NCBI RefSeq assembly: GCF_000719555.1
Contig: NZ_JOGX01000009.1
Coordinates: 1 to 64,000, forward strand
Direction: 5' to 3'
Source: Streptomyces sp. NRRL F-5727
GTDB taxonomy: Bacteria; Actinomycetota; Actinomycetes; Streptomycetales; Streptomycetaceae
Length of the DNA stretch: 64,000 bases
The notes below the pieces were generated by a model. That model saw only the letters and a program-made list of their open reading frames with translations. It was not told where the DNA came from and made no database searches. Of the stretch, positions 1 to 7,695 are shown in pieces. The position numbers and the translations under genes were made by a program. The first letter of the stretch is position 1, and each line of letters starts with the position of its first letter.

Positions 1-317
1 CCCCCTGCCCCGCCCCGCTCCCCGGCGGACGTGACCCATGTCACCCCGGCCCTCCGTCCCGGAGCGCGGGGGCGCGTCCCTTCCGGGATGACCCCGACCC
101 GCGCGCCCCCGTCTCCACCCAGGGGAGTACGCCGGGAGGAGCGGCGTCATCCTCCCGTAGGCCCGCAAGCCGGTACGCGGGCATGACGCCCGGGCCCCTT
201 CCGCTCCCTAGTGTTGAGGTCATGCGGTGGGCGCGACTCTCGTCCCCCGAGGAAACGCGCCCACCGCACCGGAACCCGCACGGGAACTGGCGATACAGAG
301 ACCGACAGGAGAGGACC
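1..317. other. Intergenic, no gene seen
   Basis: I find no convincing coding frame here; long open frames on both strands are GC-rich shadows without a start supported by a ribosome binding site. The only structure I see is the inverted repeat at 223-268. Confidence 0.5.
223..268. promoter_or_regulatory. 13-bp perfect inverted repeat upstream of small membrane gene
   Basis: Arms at 223-235 and 256-268 are exact reverse complements, and the 20-nt loop has an inner CTCG/CGAG pairing. It lies 50 nt before the start at 318, so it would sit in the 5' leader or at the promoter. No T-run follows, so a terminator is less likely than an operator or leader hairpin. Confidence 0.45.
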
Positions 318-485
318 ATGGCCTTCACGGCACACCGGTCGACCCCCCGCCCCGCGGGACGCCGTCACCCCCTGGTCGCCACCGCCATGGTCCTCCCTCT
401 CGCGGCCCTGCTCGTGGTCGTCTTCGGCGGCTGGGAAGCGGTGGTCACACAGGCGTCGTCCGTGGGCGTGATGCTGGGGCGCTGA
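318..485 (+). CDS. Small single-pass membrane peptide (55 aa)
   Basis: The start ATG at 318 has a good ribosome binding site (AGGAGAGG, 304-315 region). The peptide has a basic, Pro/Arg-rich N-terminus (about residues 1-19) and one hydrophobic segment (about 20-42) rich in Ala, Val and Leu, then a short polar tail. This fits an inner-membrane micro-protein or an uncleaved signal anchor. I do not recognise a family. It stands alone between a structured leader (223-268) and GC-rich hairpins (492-605). Its function is unknown; the RBS and the clear hydrophobic helix make it more likely real than a chance frame. Confidence 0.55.
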   Translation: MAFTAHRSTPRPAGRRHPLVATAMVLPLAALLVVVFGGWEAVVTQASSVGVMLGR

Positions 486-491
486 GCGGCG

Positions 492-523
492 CCCCGGACC
501 CGGGAGAGCGGCCCGGGTCGGGG
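492..523 (+). terminator. GC hairpin after small membrane gene
   Basis: CCCCGGACCCGGG at 492-504 pairs with CCCGGGTCGGGG at 512-523, leaving one bulged base. It begins 7 nt after the stop codon of the 55-aa gene. There is no T-run, as is usual in Streptomyces. Confidence 0.45.
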
Positions 524-573
524 ACATCGGCCGACAGCCCCGTGGGGACGGGGGTGCGGCGGACGACAGCGCA

Positions 574-605
574 GGGGCCGGTCGGCCGGGGAGCCGACCG
601 GCCCC
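574..605. terminator. Perfect 13-bp hairpin
   Basis: Arms 574-586 and 593-605 are perfectly complementary around a 6-nt loop. It separates the small membrane gene from the phosphotransferase gene at 721. Confidence 0.5.
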
Positions 606-720
606 TCCGCGTACCCACCCCCGGTGCCGACCCCTCCTCGTGACGGCACTCCCTGTACGCACCCTCGCATCGGCCCGAGGCCCCTGCCGCCCCGTCCCGC
701 GTGCCGCGTACGCTCACCGG

Positions 721-1698
721 ATGGACCTCGCACAGACCGCGCCCCAGGCCCACGAGCCGCCGCCCGGCGACGTGCCGGCGGCGCTCGCCCGGCTCGCCCG
801 CGAGGCCGTGCACGGTGGGGGAGCCTGCCGGTGCGACCCGGAGGCGGTCCGGGTCCTGGCGGACCGGGAGGACGGTACCGTCGTCCGGCACGGCGGGCTC
901 GTCGCCAAGGCGCACGCCCCCGGGACCGACCACGGGGCGCACTCGGCCCGGCTCGCCCTCGCCGCCCACCCGGACCTCGGCGGGATCCTCCTTCCGCCGG
1001 TCCCGGGCCCCCGCCCGGAGCCGGTCGCCGGACGGCCGGTGACGGTCTGGCCGTACGGACCCCCGGTCGACCCGGCGGACCCCGACGCCGCCCCCTGGGA
1101 GGAGGCGGCCCGCCTCCTCGCCCTGCTGCACCGCACGCCGCCGCCGTCCGGGCCGGCCGGCCCGCCGCCCGTCATGCGCGCCCCCGAGAAGGCGGCCCTG
1201 GCCGTCGGCCGGATGCTCCGCGCCGCCCCGGACCATCCGGCCGCGGCCACCGTCCTCGCGGCCTGGCGGACCGTCACCGCGGGCGAGACCGGCGGCACGC
1301 GCGCGTACCTGTGCCACGGCGACTTCCATCTCGGCCAGCTCGTCCGGGACTTCCGCGGCGAGTGGCGCCTCATCGACGTCGACGACGCCGGACTCGGCGA
1401 CCCCGCCTGGGATCTGGCCCGCCCCGCCGCCTGGTTCGCCGCCGGGCTGCTCCCGGCGGAGGTGTGGACGCGGTTCCTCGGCGCCTACGAGGCGGCGGGC
1501 GGCCCGGCCGTCGGCGCGGATCCGTGGGCGCGGCTGGACCGGCCGGCCAGGGCCCTGACCGTGCAGACCGCGGCCCTGGCGGTGGCCAAGTCCACGGCGG
1601 AGCGGCGGGAACTCGACGAGGTCGAGGGCGTGATGATCGACACCTGCGCCAGGATCTCGGACGCCCGAACCGCTTCCGCCTCCCCGGCGTCCCCATAA
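721..1698 (+). CDS. Aminoglycoside phosphotransferase (APH)-fold protein
   Basis: A 325-aa protein with the APH/choline-kinase fold. The catalytic-loop motif HGDFH lies near residues 199-203 and is followed by LIDVDD and GDPAWDLA, which match the metal-binding Asp segment. The usual loop Asn of HGDxxxxN reads Gln here (HGDFHLGQ), so activity could be altered. The substrate cannot be told from sequence; chromosomal members in Streptomyces are often phosphotransferases of unknown target rather than resistance enzymes. I chose ATG 721 because a TACGCT hexamer at 709-714 lies 6 nt upstream, as in leaderless mRNAs, and because the extra N-terminus from 640 looks non-coding. Confidence 0.75.
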   Translation: MDLAQTAPQAHEPPPGDVPAALARLAREAVHGGGACRCDPEAVRVLADREDGTVVRHGGLVAKAHAPGTDHGAHSARLALAAHPDLGGILLPPVPGPRPEPVAGRPVTVWPYGPPVDPADPDAAPWEEAARLLALLHRTPPPSGPAGPPPVMRAPEKAALAVGRMLRAAPDHPAAATVLAAWRTVTAGETGGTRAYLCHGDFHLGQLVRDFRGEWRLIDVDDAGLGDPAWDLARPAAWFAAGLLPAEVWTRFLGAYEAAGGPAVGADPWARLDRPARALTVQTAALAVAKSTAERRELDEVEGVMIDTCARISDARTASASPASP

Positions 1699-1744
1699 AG
1701 TGAGGTCATCATTCGAACGGCAACGGCAGGGAGTTGAGCCGAGC

Positions 1745-2026
1745 ATGCAGTGTCCCAAGTGTCACGCGGCGATGCACACGTACAACCGCAACGGCGTCCA
1801 GATCGAGCAGTGCAGCGGCTGCCGCGGCATCTTCCTGGACTACGGCGAGCTGGAGGCCCTGACCCGCCTGGAGTCCCAGTGGCAGGCCCCGCCGGCGCCG
1901 CCCGCCCCGCCGGCCGCGTACCCGGCCCCGGCCCCGGCGGCACCCGCCTGGGGCGCCCAGCACGGCGGTCACCACGGCGGTCACTACCGCCAGCGCGGCT
2001 TCGGCCGCATGCTCTTCTCCTCCTGA
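1745..2026 (+). CDS. TFIIB-type zinc ribbon protein
   Basis: A 93-aa protein. Residues 3-26 hold two Cys pairs, CPKC (C3, C6) and CSGC (C23, C26), which make a zinc ribbon, followed by the LDYGELEAL helix typical of the zf-TFIIB family. The C-terminal half is low-complexity Pro/Ala and then His/Gly-rich (HGGHHGGHYRQRGFGR), which could bind metal. It begins at ATG 1745 with GGGAG at 1729-1733 upstream. The gene is 46 nt after the APH-fold gene and could be cotranscribed. The molecular role of these small ribbon proteins is not established; nucleic-acid or metal binding is an inference. Confidence 0.8.
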   Translation: MQCPKCHAAMHTYNRNGVQIEQCSGCRGIFLDYGELEALTRLESQWQAPPAPPAPPAAYPAPAPAAPAWGAQHGGHHGGHYRQRGFGRMLFSS

Positions 2027-2103
2027 GCCCCGCCCCGGCCCCGGAACCGCGACCCGCGGATCCGGGGCCGGCGTGCGTCCCTGCCGCACGAAGGCCCGCA
2101 CGA

Positions 2104-2146
2104 CGACGAGGCCCCCGGCTGCTCGTGGCAGCCGGGGGCCTCGTCG
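2104..2146. terminator. Perfect 19-bp bidirectional terminator
   Basis: Arms 2104-2122 and 2128-2146 are exact complements with a 5-nt loop, followed by TTCT on the plus strand. It sits between the convergent zinc-ribbon gene and the minus-strand tRNA operon and can serve both. Confidence 0.85.
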
Positions 2147-2151
2147 TTCTG

Positions 2152-2223
2152 TGCGCGATACTGGGATTGAACCAGTGACCTCTTCCGTGTCAGGGAAGCG
2201 CTCTCCCGCTGAGCTAATCGCGC
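2152..2223 (-). tRNA. tRNA-Val (GAC), copy 1
   Basis: A 72-nt cloverleaf. The acceptor GCGCGAT/ATCGCGC pairs perfectly, the anticodon loop CTGACAC gives GAC, the T-loop is TTCAATC and the discriminator is A. CCA is not encoded. It is the last gene of the minus-strand tRNA operon. Bases 2160-2216 are identical to the matching bases of copies 2 and 3. Confidence 0.95.
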
Positions 2224-2238
2224 GGGACGCACCCCGAG

Positions 2239-2310
2239 GGGTCGATACTGGGATTGAACCAGTGACCTCTTCCGTGTCAGGGAAGCGCTCTCCCGCTGAG
2301 CTAATCGCGC
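2239..2310 (-). tRNA. tRNA-Val (GAC), copy 2, mispaired acceptor
   Basis: The core (2247-2303) is identical to copies 1 and 3, with anticodon GAC. The acceptor strands are GCGCGAT and ATCGACC, so pairs 2-71 (C/C) and 3-70 (G/A) do not form, and the discriminator is C instead of A. It may be a poorly processed or non-functional copy. Confidence 0.75.
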
Positions 2311-2344
2311 GGGGGATCCGGGGATCCAGGACCCGAGGGTCCAG

Positions 2345-2416
2345 TGGACGATACTGGGATTGAACCAGTGACCTCTTCCGTGTCAGGGAAGCGCTCTCCC
2401 GCTGAGCTAATCGTCC
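2345..2416 (-). tRNA. tRNA-Val (GAC), copy 3
   Basis: A 72-nt cloverleaf with a perfect but different acceptor stem (GGACGAT/ATCGTCC), anticodon GAC and discriminator A. It is the first of the three valine genes in transcript order. Confidence 0.93.
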
Positions 2417-2420
2417 TTGG

Positions 2421-2491
2421 AGGTGGAGACGGGATTTGAACCCGTGTAGACGGCTTTGCAGGCCGTTGCCTCGCCTCTCGGCCACTCCACC
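2421..2491 (-). tRNA. tRNA-Cys (GCA)
   Basis: A 71-nt cloverleaf with acceptor GGTGGAG/CTCCACC, anticodon loop CTGCAAA (GCA) and T at the discriminator position, as expected for cysteine tRNA. It is separated from Val copy 3 by only 4 nt. Confidence 0.96.
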
Positions 2492-2530
2492 AGGAGTGAT
2501 AACGGGGGTTCGGGAAGATCCCCCACATCG

Positions 2531-2603
2531 AGCGGACGACGAGATTCGAACTCGCGACCCTCACCTTGGCAAGGTGATGCTCTACCAACTGAGCCACGTC
2601 CGC
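2531..2603 (-). tRNA. tRNA-Gly (GCC)
   Basis: A 73-nt cloverleaf with acceptor GCGGACG/CGTCCGC, anticodon loop TTGCCAA (GCC) and T discriminator. It is the promoter-proximal gene of the tRNA operon that runs down to 2152. Confidence 0.96.
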
Positions 2604-2645
2604 TTGTCGGTTCCGGTCCGCTTGCGCGTCCCGGCGACGTGTTGA

Positions 2646-2673
2646 ACTCTAGCGGATTCCCGGGCCAGTACAA
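2646..2673 (-). promoter_or_regulatory. Promoter of the tRNA operon
   Basis: Read on the minus strand, TTGTAC (2673-2668) and TAGAGT (2651-2646) are separated by 16 nt, a good vegetative promoter. The predicted start is about 35 nt before the tRNA-Gly 5' end at 2603. Confidence 0.6.
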
Positions 2674-2836
2674 AAACGCGTTTCCGCAGCGTGCTGACCT
2701 GCGGGCCCTTCGCGGTGCCCGGCCGGGCCTCCCGGAGGGTTCGAACGGTGTTCACCCGCCGTGTCCCCGGGGTCGCGCGCAGCCCCCGCCGACCGCACGC
2801 CCCGTGCTCCCGTCCCGGCCGACCTAGACTCGATCC

Positions 2837-3919
2837 GTGTACGACCTTGCTCCCCTGGCCCGCTTCGGCGGCCTCGTCGCGACCGATCTCCGGGATGTCA
2901 CCCATGACCCGGAGGCGCTGGACTCCGCCGGCTTCTGGGCCGTCTGCGCCGACTTCGAGGGCCGGCTCACCTGTGCCCGCTTCGGAGACGTCCGCAGGGC
3001 GCCGGTGCCCCCCGCCGTCCCCGGCGCCTGGTCCGGGCCCCGGCCCGGTGACTGGACGTCCTCGCTCGACCGCGCCGCGTACACCGCGGGCGTGCGGACG
3101 GTGCGCGAGCACATCGCGCGCGGCGAGGTCTACCAGGCGAACCTCTGCCGGGTGATGAGCGCGCCGCTGCCCGACCCGGCCGCCGCCGACGTGGACGCCC
3201 TCACCGCGCTGCTCGCGGCCGGCAACCCCGCCCCGTACGCCGGGACGATCCGGCTGCCCGCGCACGGCGTGGAGATCGCCACCGCCTCGCCCGAGCTGTA
3301 CCTCCGGCGCGAGGGCGGCCGGGTCTCCTCCGGCCCCATCAAGGGCACCGGCCGCACCGCCGCCGACCTCCTGCCCAAGGACCACGCCGAGAACGTGATG
3401 ATCGTGGACCTGGTCCGCAACGACCTCGGCCGCGTCTGCGAGACCGGCTCCGTCGCCGTTCCCGCCCTCTGCGACGTCGAGGAGCACCCCGGCCTCGTCC
3501 ATCTCGTCTCCACCGTCAGCGGGGTGCTGCGCGAGGACGCGGGCTGGCCCGAGCTGCTGGCCGCCACCTTCCCGCCCGGCTCCGTCACCGGCGCCCCCAA
3601 GTCCAGCGCCCTGCGGATCATCGAGGCGCTGGAGACCGCGCCCCGCGGCCCCTACTGCGGCGGCGTCGGCTGGGTGGACGCGGACAGCGGCCACGGCGAG
3701 CTGGCCGTCGGCATCCGCACCTTCTGGATCGACCGCCCGGAGGGCGTCCTCCGCTTCGGCACCGGCGCCGGGATCACCTGGGGCTCCGACCCGGAGCGGG
3801 AGTGGGAGGAGACCGAGCTGAAGGCGGCCCGGCTGGTCGCGATAGCGTCGGGCGCCTATCAGTCGGGCGCCCCGGACACGGACGTTCCCGAGGCGAGCGG
3901 AAAGGCCATCTCTCGATGA
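2837..3919 (+). CDS. pabB: Aminodeoxychorismate synthase component I-like chorismate-binding enzyme
   Basis: A 360-aa chorismate-binding domain protein lacking the long N-terminal regulatory domain of TrpE. It has PIKGT (the Lys is characteristic of aminodeoxychorismate synthase), the signature GSVTGAPK, and a C-terminal GxGAGITWGS segment. It should convert chorismate to 4-amino-4-deoxychorismate for folate p-aminobenzoate. Its stop overlaps the start of the pabC-like gene (ATGA at 3916-3919), which supports this over anthranilate or salicylate synthesis. No glutamine amidotransferase (pabA) is adjacent. GTG 2837 has no ribosome binding site; a TAGACT hexamer at 2825-2830 suggests a leaderless mRNA. 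Confidence 0.82.
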   Translation: MYDLAPLARFGGLVATDLRDVTHDPEALDSAGFWAVCADFEGRLTCARFGDVRRAPVPPAVPGAWSGPRPGDWTSSLDRAAYTAGVRTVREHIARGEVYQANLCRVMSAPLPDPAAADVDALTALLAAGNPAPYAGTIRLPAHGVEIATASPELYLRREGGRVSSGPIKGTGRTAADLLPKDHAENVMIVDLVRNDLGRVCETGSVAVPALCDVEEHPGLVHLVSTVSGVLREDAGWPELLAATFPPGSVTGAPKSSALRIIEALETAPRGPYCGGVGWVDADSGHGELAVGIRTFWIDRPEGVLRFGTGAGITWGSDPEREWEETELKAARLVAIASGAYQSGAPDTDVPEASGKAISR

Positions 3920-4746
3920 AGATCTGGGTCAACGGCGGGCTGTACGACGAGGAGGCCGCCCGGGTCTCCGTCCTGGACCACGGGCTGACCGTCGGCGACG
4001 GCGTCTTCGAGACCGTCAAGGCCGAGCGCGGCGAAACGTTCGCCCTCACCCTCCACCTGGAGCGGCTGACCCGCTCCGCCCGCGGCCTCGGCCTGCCCGA
4101 CCCGGACCTCGACGAGGTCCGCCGGGCCTGCGCCGCCGTCCTGGAGGCCAATCCGATGGAGCTCGGCCGGCTCCGCATCACCTACACCGGCGGCCTCTCC
4201 CCGCTCGGCTCGGAGCGCGGCGGCGCCGGGCCCGGCCTCGTCGTCGCCGTCGGCGAGACCTCCCGCCGCGCCGACACCACCGCCGTGATCACCGTCCCCT
4301 GGACCCGCAACGAGCGCGGCGCCCTCACGGGCCTGAAGACCACCTCGTACGCGGAGAACGTCGTCGCCCTCGCCCGGGCGAAGGAGGCCGGCGCCACCGA
4401 GGCCCTCTTCGGCAACACCGTCGGGCAGCTCTGCGAGGGCACCGGCTCCAACGTCTTCGTGGTCCTCGACGGCCGGATCCACACCCCGCCGGTCTCCTCC
4501 GGCTGCCTCGCCGGCATCACCCGCGCCCTCGCCGCCGAGTGGACCGGGGCCGTCGAGACCGACCTGCCGCTCGACGTGCTGCGGACCGCCGAGGAGGTCT
4601 TCCTCACCTCCACCCTGCGGGACGTCCAGGCCGTCCACCGCGTGGACGGGCGCGAGCTCACCGCCGCCCCCGGCCCGGTCACCGCCAAGGCCATGCGGAT
4701 CTTCGAGGAGCGGGCCGCCGCGGACCGGGACCCGCGCCTCGGCTGA
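3916..4746 (+). CDS. pabC: Aminodeoxychorismate lyase-like class IV aminotransferase
   Basis: A 276-aa fold-type IV PLP enzyme. The N-terminal VNGGLYDEE and VLDHGLTVGDGVFET segment is typical of the family, the PLP lysine is expected in LKTTSYAENV, and GSNVFVV and SSGCLAGITR are present in the second half. It overlaps the pabB-like gene by 4 nt, so translation is probably coupled. Aminodeoxychorismate to p-aminobenzoate plus pyruvate is the likely reaction. Class IV sequences alone do not exclude a branched-chain or D-amino-acid aminotransferase; the neighbour decides the call. Confidence 0.8.
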   Translation: MKIWVNGGLYDEEAARVSVLDHGLTVGDGVFETVKAERGETFALTLHLERLTRSARGLGLPDPDLDEVRRACAAVLEANPMELGRLRITYTGGLSPLGSERGGAGPGLVVAVGETSRRADTTAVITVPWTRNERGALTGLKTTSYAENVVALARAKEAGATEALFGNTVGQLCEGTGSNVFVVLDGRIHTPPVSSGCLAGITRALAAEWTGAVETDLPLDVLRTAEEVFLTSTLRDVQAVHRVDGRELTAAPGPVTAKAMRIFEERAAADRDPRLG

Positions 4747-4789
4747 ATCCGGATGACGGCGGGCCCGCCGGGTGGGTAGAACTCCGGTG

Positions 4790-5629
4790 ATGACCACCAC
4801 CCTGCGGCCGTCCGAGCCGCTCCAGCACTCCGCCGACGGCGGCCGCTCGCGCACCTACGACATCTGCGTGAACAGCCGCCGGGTCGGTTCGGTCCACGTT
4901 GCCACCGACCCCCACTTCGGGGCCGCGTCGGGGCTGATCGAACGGCTCCGGGTCGACGAGCCGGACCGGGGCCGGGGCAGGGGCGCGGTGGCGGCGCTCG
5001 CCGCCGAGGAGGTGCTGCGCGGCTGGGGCTGCAAGGACGTGCAGATATCGGTCCCCGCGGACGCGGGCGCCGCGCTGGCGCTGGCCCGCGCCCTCGGCTA
5101 CACCGAGATCAGCCGGAACATGGTGAAGGAGCTGGCCGCCGAGCCTCCCGCGCCGCCGGCCGGGACCGAGTCCCGCCCGATGACGGACGAGGAGTTCACG
5201 GAGTGGGAGGCGGCCGCCAGGGACGCCTTCGCCCGCAGCTGGATCGACCGCGGCGTCCCGGAGGACCGGGCCCGCGCCAAGGCCGAGGCCAGCCACCGCG
5301 AGCTGCTGCCCCGGGGGCTCGCCACCCCCGGCACCGCGATCCAGGTGGTCCTCGCCGGCGGACGGCCGGTGGGACACGTGTGGACCGGGGTGCGGCAGCT
5401 GGAACCGGGGGTGAGCGCCGCGTACGTCTACGACGTCGCGGTCGCCGAGGAGCACCGCGGCCACGGGTACGGCCGGACGCTGATGCTCCTCGCCGAGCGC
5501 GCGGCGCGGGAGGCCGGGGAGACCCTGCTGGGACTGCACGTCTTCGCGGGCAACACCCCGGCGATCCGCCTGTACGAGTCGCTCGGCTACCGCACGACGT
5601 ACCTCAACAGCGCCAAGCCGCTGCTCTGA
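4790..5629 (+). CDS. Tandem GNAT acetyltransferase
   Basis: A 279-aa protein with two GNAT-like halves. The first half (about residues 15-115) has LRVDEPDRGRGRGAVAAL, a degenerate acetyl-CoA loop. The second (about 180-275) has a classic VAVAEEHRGHGYGRTLM loop and the closing NTPAIRLYESLGY motif. The N-terminal copy may be structural, as is common in tandem GNATs. The substrate is unknown. ATG 4790 lies 7 nt after a TAGAAC hexamer and has no clear ribosome binding site. The gene converges with the DsbA-like gene at 5651. Confidence 0.82.
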   Translation: MTTTLRPSEPLQHSADGGRSRTYDICVNSRRVGSVHVATDPHFGAASGLIERLRVDEPDRGRGRGAVAALAAEEVLRGWGCKDVQISVPADAGAALALARALGYTEISRNMVKELAAEPPAPPAGTESRPMTDEEFTEWEAAARDAFARSWIDRGVPEDRARAKAEASHRELLPRGLATPGTAIQVVLAGGRPVGHVWTGVRQLEPGVSAAYVYDVAVAEEHRGHGYGRTLMLLAERAAREAGETLLGLHVFAGNTPAIRLYESLGYRTTYLNSAKPLL

Positions 5630-5650
5630 GGCACCGCGCGGGACGGGCGG

Positions 5651-6166
5651 TCAGCCGGCCAGCAGCCGGTCGGCGATCTCCTCGATCCGGGCCCGCAGGC
5701 CCTCCTGGCTCTTGCCGCCGTCGAGGCGCTCCCCGCCGATGACGTAGGTCGGGGTGCCGGTGACCTTGAGGGCCTGGCCCTCGGCCTGGTCGGCGTCGAC
5801 GGTGAGCAGGTGCCGGCCGTCGATCAGGGCGGTGTCGAACTCCTCGGCGTCCAGGCCGAGTCCGGCCGCCACCTCCAGGAGCACCGGCTCGCCCCGGTCG
5901 GCGAGGTCGGCGGTCCTGGCCAGCAGCGCCTCCGCGTACGGCCAGCCCTGCCCCTGGTCGGCCGCCTCCTCGGCGGCCTGGGCGGCGGCGTAGGCGTGCT
6001 TGTTCTTGGCGAGCGGGAAGTGGCGCAGCTGTACGTCGAGCCGGTCGCCGTACTTCTCGCGCAGGGCGTGGACGTCGTCGAGGGCCTGGAAGCAGTCCGG
6101 GCACTGGAGGTCGAACCACGCCTCCAGGACGACCGGGGAGGGGGATGCGGTGGTGGAGTCAGTCAT
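5651..6166 (-). CDS. DsbA-family thioredoxin-fold protein
   Basis: A 171-aa thioredoxin-like protein with active-site motif CPDC at residues 22-25 and a cis-Pro segment GTPTYVIGG near the C-terminus. Helical residues 60-130 match the DsbA insertion. No signal peptide precedes the domain, so this looks cytoplasmic, unlike secreted DsbA, and closer to FrnE-like or mycothiol-era oxidoreductases. I prefer the ATG at 6166 to the upstream one because the added 15 residues look non-native. Thiol-disulfide exchange is the expected chemistry; the partner is unknown. Confidence 0.82.
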   Translation of the reverse strand: MTDSTTASPSPVVLEAWFDLQCPDCFQALDDVHALREKYGDRLDVQLRHFPLAKNKHAYAAAQAAEEAADQGQGWPYAEALLARTADLADRGEPVLLEVAAGLGLDAEEFDTALIDGRHLLTVDADQAEGQALKVTGTPTYVIGGERLDGGKSQEGLRARIEEIADRLLAG

Positions 6167-6357
6167 GTGCCGCAGTCTTCCAGCCGGGCCGCCCGGACCC
6201 GCAATCGGCACCGGCGGATGCCGGACCGGGACCTGAGGAGGAGATCCCCGACGGGACGACCCGGAGATCTCCCTGAGACCGGGCCGCGGGCGTGGCCCCG
6301 GGCGGCCGGTGCGGTGCAGGATGGAAGGGACGTATCACCCGGGACCTGGAGGATCGC

Positions 6358-6789
6358 ATGCTCGCCGAGACCATCTGCTCCGCGGTGTCCGCGGCGGGCC
6401 TGGGAATCGCCGCGATCACGGCCTACCGGAAGAGGTACCTGTCCGCGGCGCGGATCGCCGCCTGGTCGCTGGTGCCGCTCGGCCTGGTGATGACCGGTGC
6501 CGTCGAGTGGGCCTTCGACACCGTCTTCAGTCCGGTCGCCTGGGCCGGCTTCGGCGTGCTCGGGGTGGCCTGGCTGCTCCTGCTGACCGTCCGGGGCGTC
6601 GAGCGTCGCCGCGGTGGCCGGAAGGCGGCGGGCGGGGGAGCGGAGCCGGCGGCGGTCGCGCCCGGGGCCTCCGCGCGGGCCGGGGGCCGGGACGCGCTGG
6701 CCCGGCCCGCGTCGGGTCCGACGGCCGGCGCCACGGGTGCGGAGGACTTCAGCGACATCGAGGCGATTCTGAAGAAGCACGGAATCTGA
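6358..6789 (+). CDS. Small membrane protein, family not recognised
   Basis: A 143-aa protein starting at ATG 6358 after a strong GGAGGA site. Hydrophobic segments lie at about residues 4-20, 35-50 and 58-76; an Arg-rich stretch and an Ala/Gly-rich low-complexity linker follow, and the end (DFSDIEAILKKHGI) looks like a conserved amphipathic helix. The order is membrane anchor, disordered linker, terminal helix, which resembles a membrane-tethered docking peptide. I know no function. A hairpin at 6856-6878 would end its transcript. Confidence 0.7.
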   Translation: MLAETICSAVSAAGLGIAAITAYRKRYLSAARIAAWSLVPLGLVMTGAVEWAFDTVFSPVAWAGFGVLGVAWLLLLTVRGVERRRGGRKAAGGGAEPAAVAPGASARAGGRDALARPASGPTAGATGAEDFSDIEAILKKHGI

Positions 6790-6855
6790 CCGGTTCTGGC
6801 CGTTGCCTGCCGGGCTGCGACCGGGCGGTGCGCCGGAGATCCACGGGAAGGGATG

Positions 6856-6878
6856 AACCGCCCCACCGTGGGGCGGTT
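6856..6878 (+). terminator. Hairpin terminator
   Basis: AACCGCCCCA (6856-6865) pairs exactly with TGGGGCGGTT (6869-6878) around a 3-nt loop, followed by a T-rich stretch. It argues against using the ATG at 6853 for the next gene. Confidence 0.65.
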
Positions 6879-6921
6879 TCCGGCCTTTCGGGGGCTCGCG
6901 GTGCGCGATCATCCCCCCGAG

Positions 6922-7104
6922 ATGCTGGATACCTCGCGGGAACCCGCCCCCGCCTCCACCGAGTCCGTCCCCGCCGCCGACCCTCCGGCCGACGAACCGA
7001 GGGGCTGTCTCTTCGCGCTGTCGCAGCCGCCGCTGATGATCTTCCTGGCGGTGATCGGGGCACTGCTCCTGATGGCGGCCCTGCACGACCTGTACGTGCT
7101 GTGA
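6922..7104 (+). CDS. Small membrane protein (60 aa)
   Basis: An acidic, Pro-rich N-terminal half is followed by one hydrophobic helix (about residues 38-55) and a short tail ending LHDLYVL. I use ATG 6922 because the alternative ATG 6853 lies in the preceding terminator stem; GTG 6901 in the same frame is also possible. No family is recognised. The short spacing to the convergent CGNR gene leaves no clear terminator. Confidence 0.5.
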   Translation: MLDTSREPAPASTESVPAADPPADEPRGCLFALSQPPLMIFLAVIGALLLMAALHDLYVL

Positions 7105-7137
7105 CGCGTCCCGCCGGCGTCCGCGCGCGGCGCGGGG

Positions 7138-7695
7138 TCAGCCGGCGGCCTCCTTGCGGCGGGCCCGGTAGGCGGCCACGTGGAGCCGGTTGCCGCAGGT
7201 GCGGCTGTCGCAGTAGCGGCGGGACCGGTTCCGGGAGAGGTCGACGAAGGCCCGGCCGCAGTCCGGCGCCTCGCACCGGCGCAGCCGCTCGCGCTCGCCC
7301 GAGACCACGATGAAGGCCAGCGCCATCCCGCAGTCGGCGGCCAGGTGGTCGGCGACCGAGGCGCCCGGCGCGAAGTAGTGCACGTGCCAGTCGTAGCCGT
7401 CGTGGTCGGTGAGCTGCGGCGTCGTGCCCGCGGCGGCCACCAGCTGGTTGATCAGCGGCGCCGCGATCCTGGCGTCCGGGGCGGAGAAGACGGCGGCGAA
7501 GCGGTCCCGCACGTCACGGACGGCCCGCAGGTCCTCCGGCGTCAGGTCGCCCACGTCGCTGATCCGGTGCTCGCGCACGAAGACGCCCAGCGCGGCGAGG
7601 TCCGTGAGCGTGTCCTCACGGTCGCCCTGCGCGGCGGTGTTCATGAGATCGACGACGGTGTCGAGGGCGATCCGGGTGTCGTGGGGGATGAGCAC
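7138..7695 (-). CDS. CGNR zinc finger / ABATE-domain regulator
   Basis: A 185-aa protein. The N-terminal part (about 1-135) is the helical ABATE stress-response domain; the C-terminal part has the CGNR zinc finger, with CEAPDCGR, RRYCDSRTCGNRLHVAAYRAR and a final basic tail. Such proteins are probably DNA-binding regulators that sense a ligand through the N-terminal domain; the target is unknown. A small tandem repeat (GGAAAACCGC twice, about 7759-7779) lies roughly 65 nt upstream of its start and could be part of its promoter. Confidence 0.85.
   Translation of the reverse strand: MLIPHDTRIALDTVVDLMNTAAQGDREDTLTDLAALGVFVREHRISDVGDLTPEDLRAVRDVRDRFAAVFSAPDARIAAPLINQLVAAAGTTPQLTDHDGYDWHVHYFAPGASVADHLAADCGMALAFIVVSGERERLRRCEAPDCGRAFVDLSRNRSRRYCDSRTCGNRLHVAAYRARRKEAAG

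Noticed and set aside
445..1758. Long minus-strand frame opposite the APH-fold gene
   Set aside because: It is a GC-bias shadow: Gly/Arg-rich, no family motif, no ribosome binding site, and the plus-strand gene has clear motifs.
2603..2635. A further RecA-NDp promoter near TTGTCGGTT at 2604
   Set aside because: The ninth base is T instead of G, and no TANNNT follows 8 nt later.
6853..6921. ATG 6853 as start of the small membrane gene
   Set aside because: It lies at the foot of a perfect terminator hairpin (6856-6878), which would fold over the initiation site.
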